Shown here piece after piece: positions 6,389 through 10,608 of a stretch of DNA of 10,608 nt. Position numbers and translations under genes: made by a program. The first letter of the stretch is position 1. Each line of letters begins with the position of its first letter. The DNA is from Actinomycetota bacterium. GTDB lineage: Bacteria > Actinomycetota > Acidimicrobiia > Acidimicrobiales > Ilumatobacteraceae. The stretch lies in assembly GCA_009705865.1 (NCBI GenBank), contig WLSJ01000061.1, positions 1 through 10,608 of the forward strand, written 5' to 3'. The notes beneath the pieces were generated by a model that saw only the letters and a list, made by a program, of their open reading frames with translations, did no database searches and was not told the DNA's origin.

Positions 6389-6393
6389 CAACG

Positions 6394-6699
6394 ATGTCAA
6401 TAGGGGAACTGTTTTCTTTTCGGGAATGGAACGACACGGCATGGTCTGCTGACGCAGAGTGCAAAGGTCTATCTACCATCTTTTTCCCTCCTGCTGCTGA
6501 ACGACCACAAGCGCGCGAGCGCCGAGAAGCACAAGCGCGTGATGTGTGTCAAGCGTGTGCCGTGATGACAACCTGCCGAGAATTTGCTCGCAGTAATCGC
6601 GAATACGGATTCTGGGGTGGCGAATCTGAAGAAGAACGCCATGCAGCCGGATTCAGACTGATCGCTCCCATCGGCGTTCGCTCTCGCAACATTTCCTAG
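6394..6699 (+). CDS. WhiB-family (Wbl) iron-sulfur transcriptional regulator
   Basis: This 101-residue protein has the full Wbl signature. Four cysteines, Cys23, Cys52, Cys55 and Cys61, are arranged as C-x28-C-x2-C-x5-C, the ligand set for a [4Fe-4S] cluster. They are followed by the GFWGGESEEER turn and a short basic tail (RSRN). The family is specific to actinobacteria; members usually bind the primary sigma factor and act as redox- or nitric-oxide-responsive regulators of development, stress or drug resistance. Which subclass this is cannot be told from the window. ATG 6394 was preferred over GTG 6361 because a good promoter (TTGACT, 16 nt, TAAGGT) overlaps that GTG. The nested dyad in the promoter suggests tight or autogenous control. 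Its stop is 4 bp from the stop of the convergent prmA gene. Confidence 0.93.
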   Translation: MSIGELFSFREWNDTAWSADAECKGLSTIFFPPAAERPQARERREAQARDVCQACAVMTTCREFARSNREYGFWGGESEEERHAAGFRLIAPIGVRSRNIS

Positions 6700-6703
6700 T
6701 GCC

Positions 6704-7567
6704 CTAGTTCTTTTGAAGAGCTACTGACGTCCAGCCGTCGAGTTCATCTCTTCCTACTTCTGTGAAATCGCCGTACGACAGTAGAACCTTTTCCACTTGT
6801 TCGGTTCGCATTCCGCTCAAGATAACTATTCCTAGCTTGACGGTGCATCGAGCTATAACTCGTGACTCCGAGATAAGCACCGGCGCAAGAATATTTGCAA
6901 AGACCACATCGAAATCAAAAGATGCGAATTGTTCTTGCCATTTCACTTCTGTTTGATTGATGTCACAATTTGCTTTGACCACATGTCGAGCATTGTCAGC
7001 GATATCAAAGACGTATGAATCGCATTGAAGAATTTTACTGACAGCGATAGCAAGAACACCGGAACCACAACCCAGATCAAAAATCCTCTGTTGTGTAGAA
7101 CAAAACTGCAGGCCAAGACGAAGAGCCAACACGGTTGTGGGGTGATTGCCTAAACCGAATGTGTCACCTGGTTCAATAAACACAACATGGCGTGCTTGAG
7201 GGGGCGCTACCCATGAAGGACACAAAGCAACTTCGTCAGTGACCCAAGTTGGCTCGGCGTGTTCTCGCCAGGTCTCGGCAATTGCTTTATCGACGTACAC
7301 AATCGATATGAGGACATTTGGAAAATGTTCACTCACTCGCGCCCTTACGCCGGAGCTGTCGTCGCCCATACTTGTGCGCAACACAGTCTGCTGAGACGAC
7401 CCTGGTCGTTCTTCAATTGCTACGACTCCCAAATTCCACAGAAGATCTGACAACAATTCTGCTTCGGAAAGGTCAACTCGGAAATCGAGCATTGTCCAGG
7501 CATCGGTGGAACTCTCGCTACTCAATGAGGCGTAACTGCTCTCTGAATCTTTGGCCCTTGTGTACAT
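6704..7567 (-). CDS. prmA: Ribosomal protein L11 methyltransferase
   Basis: PrmA trimethylates lysines and the N-terminus of ribosomal protein L11 using S-adenosylmethionine. The sequence shows a short N-terminal L11-recognition domain (about residues 24-95, AWTMLDFRVDLSEAELLSDL), the PrmA-specific EPGDTFGLGNHPTT (132-145), SAM motif I IFDLGCGSGVLAIA (162-174), an acidic motif II (VFDIADNA, Asp188) and FANILAP (223-229, the NPPY-like catalytic loop). At 287 residues it is typical in length. The start is unsure: ATG 7567 overlaps the upstream gene by 50 bp, TTG 7525 overlaps by 8 bp, and ATG 7492 would lose the conserved Trp24 that normally sits near the PrmA N-terminus. It follows the carbonic-anhydrase-like gene on the same strand, probably co-transcribed, since no separate promoter or terminator is visible. 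Confidence 0.93.
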   Translation of the reverse strand: MYTRAKDSESSYASLSSESSTDAWTMLDFRVDLSEAELLSDLLWNLGVVAIEERPGSSQQTVLRTSMGDDSSGVRARVSEHFPNVLISIVYVDKAIAETWREHAEPTWVTDEVALCPSWVAPPQARHVVFIEPGDTFGLGNHPTTVLALRLGLQFCSTQQRIFDLGCGSGVLAIAVSKILQCDSYVFDIADNARHVVKANCDINQTEVKWQEQFASFDFDVVFANILAPVLISESRVIARCTVKLGIVILSGMRTEQVEKVLLSYGDFTEVGRDELDGWTSVALQKN

Positions 7568-8036
7568 ACGCTGACACTGCTAATTCAATATCGGCCATAC
7601 GAGCTCTGCCCTCTTTAATTGTGGCAGGAGCACCGACCGCCAGTGCACCTGCCGGAACGTCTGTGTCATTCAGCACAACCGAGTTGGCAGCGACAATTGC
7701 ACCGCTGCCCACGACAGCGCGATGAAGCACGATTGCTCCGGACGACACCTGGGCAAAATCCTTGATGATGCAACCTTCGAGGTGAGCCAAATGGCCGACA
7801 ACGCAGTCATTGCCAACCGTGGTATGGCTCATAGGAGTCGTATGCACGACGGTTCCGTCTTGGATGCTCGTGCGTTCTCCAATGACGATGGCCCCGTCAT
7901 CACCGCGCAACACCGCACATGCCCAAATGGAACTCTGTGCTCCGATAGTGACCGAACCGATGATTACGGCATCTGGGTGGACATAAGCAGAGGGGTGAAT
8001 TGAAGGAACTTGATCACCAAGTGCATAGATGGGCAT
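7518..8036 (-). CDS. Gamma-carbonic-anhydrase-family hexapeptide-repeat protein
   Basis: This 172-residue protein is a left-handed beta-helix of the gamma-carbonic-anhydrase/PaaY/YrdA group. Hexapeptide repeats with small aliphatic residues run through most of the chain, and the family core NAVLRGD appears as CAVLRGDDG (Arg44, Asp46), with SIQDGTVVH (Gln59, His65). The active sites of this family lie between subunits of a trimer and use three histidines. Here the first two are His65 and His82 (VGH), but the third position, normally in LHG, is Glu87 (LEG), while an extra His85 appears two residues earlier. Carbonic anhydrase activity is therefore doubtful, and binding another metal set or another function is possible. 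ATG 8036 was chosen because TACCGT lies 5 nt upstream; the longer frame would need a TTG at 8051. It is divergent from the 8106 gene and upstream of prmA. Confidence 0.9.
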   Translation of the reverse strand: MPIYALGDQVPSIHPSAYVHPDAVIIGSVTIGAQSSIWACAVLRGDDGAIVIGERTSIQDGTVVHTTPMSHTTVGNDCVVGHLAHLEGCIIKDFAQVSSGAIVLHRAVVGSGAIVAANSVVLNDTDVPAGALAVGAPATIKEGRARMADIELAVSAYVHKGQRFREQLRLIE

Positions 8037-8041
8037 ATGCC

Positions 8042-8047
8042 ACGGTA
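8042..8047 (-). promoter_or_regulatory. Candidate -10 hexamer of the gamma-carbonic-anhydrase-like gene
   Basis: Minus-strand TACCGT is followed by 5 nt (GGCAT) and ATG 8036. The same hexamer occurs in mirror image at 8092-8097 for the divergent gene. No Shine-Dalgarno is visible, which fits a leaderless transcript. Confidence 0.4.
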
Positions 8048-8058
8048 GCAACTAGATC

Positions 8059-8076
8059 CGACCTCTCTGATGGTCG
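8059..8076. promoter_or_regulatory. Inverted repeat centred between divergent promoters
   Basis: CGACC (8059-8063) and GGTCG (8072-8076) form a perfect 5-bp inverted repeat around 8 nt. Its centre is within about 2 bp of the midpoint between the two TACCGT hexamers at 8042-8047 and 8092-8097. The nesting suggests a shared regulatory site, but the arms are short and could be coincidental. Confidence 0.25.
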
Positions 8077-8091
8077 TGGCTATTTCCGAGA

Positions 8092-8097
8092 TACCGT
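8092..8097 (+). promoter_or_regulatory. Candidate -10 hexamer of the 8106 gene
   Basis: TACCGT is followed by 8 nt and ATG 8106. An earlier ATG at 8100 is only 2 nt past the hexamer, so a transcript from here would begin after it. No -35 or Shine-Dalgarno is evident. Confidence 0.35.
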
Positions 8098-8105
8098 AGA
8101 TGCCT

Positions 8106-9602
8106 ATGTCACGTCGTATCGAGATCGAACTCACCAGCAAGCGCCCAGATGGCACATGGACATGGCGCGCTGCCGGCGCACGTGAACCACGTGGCGAAGT
8201 TCTCGACTCTGTCGTCCCTGCCGGAAGCAACGTCAAAGATGTCATGCGCGCTGATGTCGAAACAGATCTTGATGGCAGTCGCGTTCTATCGATTACTCCT
8301 CCAAAAGCAAAAAATGTGCGCACAGGATTGCTTGAAATTCTTCCATCTACTAAATCTTTTGAACCCGTTACTCAGCAACTTGCAAAGAAGGGTTCGCGTG
8401 GAGGCGACGACCGTAAGGGTCCACGTCGTGAGCGTAAAGACGGAGACAAACCTCGTGGCGAGCGTAAAGATGGCGACCGCGCACGCGGAGATCGCAAAGA
8501 AGGAGCTGAGGGTAAATCTGATCGGCCACGTCGACAGTTCTTTGATGCTCCCCCAGAATTGCCACAGCGTCCGAAAGCAAAACGCATTCGTCCTCTTCGC
8601 GTCAATATTGATGCGGTTCTTGCAGAACTTCCACAAGCACATCGCACAATTGCTGAAACCGTTCTTAATGGCGGAGTCCCTGCAGTCCGTGCAGCTATCG
8701 AAGAACAAAATCGCCTCGCAGTAGCTGCTGGACAAGAGAAAGTTCCATCCGAGGGTCTTTTGCAGATCGCCGAACAACTTCTCCCCCGCTTGCGTGTAGC
8801 TGAATGGCGCGATAAAGCGCTTTCTGCCGAGAAGATTATTCACGACATCGATCTTCGAGATCTTCGATCAATCGTCGTTACAGCTGACCAGCTTGTCGCT
8901 ATCGATGAGGACACTCGAGCACTTGTCGCAAAAATGAAACAAGGACTTGTTATTCGTCAAGAGACTGAGACCAAGAATTGGCTTGATGATGTAGCTGCAG
9001 CAACAACTGTGGGTCGTGTCGTGCGCGCGCTTCGCCTTTCATCGCAACCACCGAAAGCTGGAGTCCCGTTCCCTGCGCCACTAGCAGCACAAGTTGTAAC
9101 AGCAACAGTCGCCGGCCTAACGATTGATGCACCATCTGAACGATGGATAGCGCTGTTAGAAGCAGCAGCTTTTTCTCCAGTTCATGCAAAGGTTCTCCCA
9201 GCTGCAGTGCCGACTGTTGTTTCTGAAGACCTTGTCAAGACCGTCACACGCCTCGGACCTCTCATGCCACAGATTGCAGCCCTGTTCGGAATTGCTGTTG
9301 ATCCGAAGGCCCGTCCACCACGTCCATTGCAGATGCCTCGAAACGATAAGGCACCGCATAAGCGCGCGGGAGATCTCAATAAGTCAGCCGACAACAAGCA
9401 GACCTCAGACAAACCACGCCGCGGACCTAAGCCTGTTGATTCACAATCAGACGCTCCTGCAGTAGAAGCACCTGCCACACTGATCGAGACGCCTATCAGC
9501 GCTCCAGAGGCTCCTGAAGCAGTAGCAGTAGTAGTTCCTGAAGCAGTGGCTGAAGACACTGCGGTCGACGTGGCACCTGAACAAGAGACTGCCGCCGAAT
9601 AA
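8106..9602 (+). CDS. Unrecognised protein with basic repeat region and acidic Ala/Pro tail, possibly nucleic-acid-binding
   Basis: I cannot name the function of this 498-residue protein. Four regions are visible. Residues 1-85 form a compact beta-rich domain (RRIEIELTSKRPDGTWTW, EVLDSVVPAGSNVKDV). Residues 90-140 are very basic and Gly/Asp-rich, with three 10-residue repeats of the ERKDGDxxRG type. Residues 165-400 are mainly helical (LPQAHRTIAETVLNGG, EGLLQIAEQLLPRLRVAEWRD, DLRDLRSIVV, VGRVVRALRLSS). The tail from about 405 is disordered, first basic (KRAGDLNKSADNKQ) and then rich in Ala, Pro, Glu and Val. The arginine/glycine-rich linker resembles RNA-binding low-complexity segments, and the N-terminal domain could be OB-like; both are inference. 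No signal peptide or membrane segment is seen. I recall similar Acidimicrobiia hypotheticals, not checked. ATG 8106 was preferred over 8100 for promoter spacing. A crotonase gene follows after 44 bp. Confidence 0.8.
   Translation: MSRRIEIELTSKRPDGTWTWRAAGAREPRGEVLDSVVPAGSNVKDVMRADVETDLDGSRVLSITPPKAKNVRTGLLEILPSTKSFEPVTQQLAKKGSRGGDDRKGPRRERKDGDKPRGERKDGDRARGDRKEGAEGKSDRPRRQFFDAPPELPQRPKAKRIRPLRVNIDAVLAELPQAHRTIAETVLNGGVPAVRAAIEEQNRLAVAAGQEKVPSEGLLQIAEQLLPRLRVAEWRDKALSAEKIIHDIDLRDLRSIVVTADQLVAIDEDTRALVAKMKQGLVIRQETETKNWLDDVAAATTVGRVVRALRLSSQPPKAGVPFPAPLAAQVVTATVAGLTIDAPSERWIALLEAAAFSPVHAKVLPAAVPTVVSEDLVKTVTRLGPLMPQIAALFGIAVDPKARPPRPLQMPRNDKAPHKRAGDLNKSADNKQTSDKPRRGPKPVDSQSDAPAVEAPATLIETPISAPEAPEAVAVVVPEAVAEDTAVDVAPEQETAAE
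8430..8519 (+). repeat. Three 30-bp in-frame repeats encoding a basic decapeptide
   Basis: Units at 8430-8459, 8460-8489 and 8490-8519 encode ERKDGDKPRG, ERKDGDRARG and DRKEGAEGKS (residues 109-138 of the 8106 gene). The first two share GAGCGTAAAGA and nearly the next seven bases; the third has diverged. A weaker related unit (GGDDRKGPRR) precedes them. Exact 30-bp spacing points to recent tandem duplication. Confidence 0.8.
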
Positions 9603-9634
9603 CTCTCAACTTCCAATTTGACAGCAAATCTCAC

Positions 9635-9640
9635 TACGGT
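9635..9640 (+). promoter_or_regulatory. Candidate -10 hexamer of the crotonase gene
   Basis: TACGGT is followed by exactly 6 nt (GGAGTC) and ATG 9647. The GGAG within those 6 nt is too close to the ATG to act as a normal Shine-Dalgarno. A perfect TTGACA at 9618-9623 is only 11 nt upstream of the hexamer, too near for a standard -35, so its role is unclear. Confidence 0.45.
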
Positions 9641-9646
9641 GGAGTC

Positions 9647-10429
9647 ATGTCAAATTTGGTTACTTACGAGGTGCGCGGCAACGTTGCACTAATCACCCTC
9701 AATCGCCCAGACGCTCGCAATGCAGTCAACGACGAACTAGCTGCGGACATGGAGGCGTGCATTGACCGTCTCGAAGCAGACGACAGTGTGTGGGTCGGCG
9801 TTTTGACCGCAAATACTGAAGGTCACAAGTCTCCCGTATTTTGCGCCGGAGCAGACCTCAAGGCTCTCAGTGCCGGCGGACAAAGCCTGAGTACAGAACG
9901 AGGCGGTTTCGCAGGTTTTGTATATCGTGAACGTGTCAAGCCAATCATCGCTGCTGTTGACGGACTCGCAACTGCAGGAGGTTGTGAAATCGTTCTTGCA
10001 GCTGACATGGTGATTGCCACATCTCGGTCATCGTTCGGTCTTGCAGAAGTAAAGCGCAACCTTATTGCTGGTGCAGGCGGCTTGTTTCGTCTCCCTCGCG
10101 CAATTGGACGAGCAGTTGCAATGGAAGTTATTTTGACCGGAGAACCACTGTCAGTAGATCGTGCATTCGCTCTTGGTCTTGTGAATCAGGTTGTTGCTCC
10201 CGGAGAAGAAATAGCTGCTGCTATGGCGCTTGCAGAAAAGATTGCCTTATCTGCACCGATGGCCGTTGCCGCTAGTCGTCGAGTCATTTTGGCATCTGCA
10301 TATTCGACTGATCAGGAATTGATTGCGCTGACAAACAAGGAATTCGCTCCTATCTTGCGTTCTGAAGACACAAAAGAAGGGCTTACAGCCTTTATCGAAA
10401 AGCGCGCTCCACAATGGAAGGGTCGCTAG
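9647..10429 (+). CDS. Enoyl-CoA hydratase/isomerase (crotonase) family protein
   Basis: This 260-residue single-domain crotonase has the usual family length. The first oxyanion-hole segment is CAGADLKAL (residues 66-73) and the second is GLATAGGCEIVLAAD (106-120). Both catalytic glutamates of enoyl-CoA hydratases appear retained: Glu114 in GGCE and Glu134 in FGLAEVKRN. AGAGG (141-145) and LTGEPLSVDRAFALGLVNQVV near residues 163-183 complete the pattern. The usual QPEI segment is instead GLAEV, a modest departure. Likely reaction: addition of water to a 2-enoyl-CoA, in fatty-acid or amino-acid breakdown; the exact acyl-CoA cannot be read from sequence. It starts 44 bp after the 8106 gene with its own candidate leaderless promoter. 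Its stop interlocks with that of the convergent GNAT gene. Confidence 0.92.
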   Translation: MSNLVTYEVRGNVALITLNRPDARNAVNDELAADMEACIDRLEADDSVWVGVLTANTEGHKSPVFCAGADLKALSAGGQSLSTERGGFAGFVYRERVKPIIAAVDGLATAGGCEIVLAADMVIATSRSSFGLAEVKRNLIAGAGGLFRLPRAIGRAVAMEVILTGEPLSVDRAFALGLVNQVVAPGEEIAAAMALAEKIALSAPMAVAASRRVILASAYSTDQELIALTNKEFAPILRSEDTKEGLTAFIEKRAPQWKGR

Positions 10430-10608
10430 ACCTTTTTTCCTACGACAATGGTTTGAGCCACCAAACCATGTCGTTCAAATAGATTCTTCGTCGCACGGTC
10501 CCCTGGCAGTGCGTGTGACTGCACCCACGTTGCATTTCGTTCACTCAGTTCGCGCAAACATTCAAGGACCAGAGCATCGCCTATTCCTATGTTGCGACAT
10601 TCTGAGTC
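10426..10608 (-). CDS. Partial GNAT-family N-acetyltransferase, C-terminal 60 residues
   Basis: The reverse strand is open from the right edge to a TAG at 10428-10426, giving 60 residues. Near the edge is RNIGIGDALVLECLREL, matching the acetyl-CoA-binding R-x-x-G-x-G loop and the helix after it (motif A of GNAT enzymes). The end, GDRATKNLFERHGLVAQTI followed by VVGKKV, matches the typical GNAT close in which an Asn/Phe-rich helix leads to the last strands. The substrate is unknown because the N-terminal half lies outside the window. The TAG shares the palindrome CTAG with the stop of the convergent crotonase gene, so the two reading frames overlap by 4 bp and leave no room for a terminator between them. 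Confidence 0.8.
   Translation of the reverse strand, partial: DSECRNIGIGDALVLECLRELSERNATWVQSHALPGDRATKNLFERHGLVAQTIVVGKKV

Noticed and set aside
8430..8519. 30-bp periodic repeats as a possible CRISPR array
   Set aside because: Units are contiguous without spacers and encode an in-frame decapeptide.
8149..8843. Long alternative frames on both strands (8149-8724 plus, 8286-8843 minus) inside the 8106 gene
   Set aside because: They are shadows of a long coding frame; they contain no recognisable motif and the 8106 frame is continuous for 498 codons.
9182..9634. 150-residue minus-strand Ala/Ser/Thr-rich frame
   Set aside because: Antisense image of the Ala/Pro/Glu/Val-rich tail of the 8106 gene; low complexity keeps the reverse strand free of stops.
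9618..9640. TTGACA and TACGGT as a standard sigma-70 promoter for the crotonase gene
   Set aside because: The spacer is only 11 nt, too short for one polymerase to contact both; only the -10 was kept.

Overview
The window looks like chromosomal DNA from an actinobacterium (Actinomycetota) of moderate GC content. The best taxonomic marker is a WhiB-family protein with its four-cysteine cluster at 6394-6699; this family is essentially restricted to actinobacteria and their phages. The unrecognised 498-residue protein and the zinc-finger protein resemble conserved hypotheticals I associate with Acidimicrobiia, but that is a recollection and was not checked. I see no mobile element, CRISPR array, tRNA or rRNA, and no broken genes apart from two cut by the window edges.

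Left half, minus strand (read from 5228 down to 1): a small zinc-finger/coiled-coil protein, a sphingosine-1-phosphate-lyase-like PLP enzyme, a tandem glycine riboswitch, the full-length glycine decarboxylase gcvP, and a partial helical protein that overlaps the gcvP stop by 4 bp and runs off the left edge. Divergent from this block is a threonine-aldolase-like PLP enzyme (5261-6316). Three fold-type-I PLP enzymes therefore lie side by side. Two of them meet at glycine: threonine aldolase can release it, and GcvP consumes it under glycine-sensing RNA control.

Middle: a WhiB-like gene on the plus strand, preceded by an elaborate nested dyad (6319-6364). It faces a minus-strand pair made of a gamma-carbonic-anhydrase-like hexapeptide-repeat protein and ribosomal protein L11 methyltransferase prmA. 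Right: divergent from that pair is an unrecognised basic/acidic low-complexity protein with a 10-residue repeat (8106-9602). It is followed by a crotonase-family gene (9647-10429) and the C-terminus of a convergent GNAT acetyltransferase at the right edge.

The most unifying signal is a promoter architecture. A -10-like TAnnnT hexamer (often TACGGT or TACCGT) sits 5-8 nt upstream of seven of the nine visible start codons, exactly 6 nt at four of them, with no Shine-Dalgarno sequence. This suggests mostly leaderless transcripts, and I used it to choose several starts. The gcvP riboswitch has the same hexamer about 10 nt before its first helix. Apart from the riboswitch and this promoter pattern, most functions are housekeeping or ordinary metabolism, and I did not find evidence of a wholly new multi-gene system.
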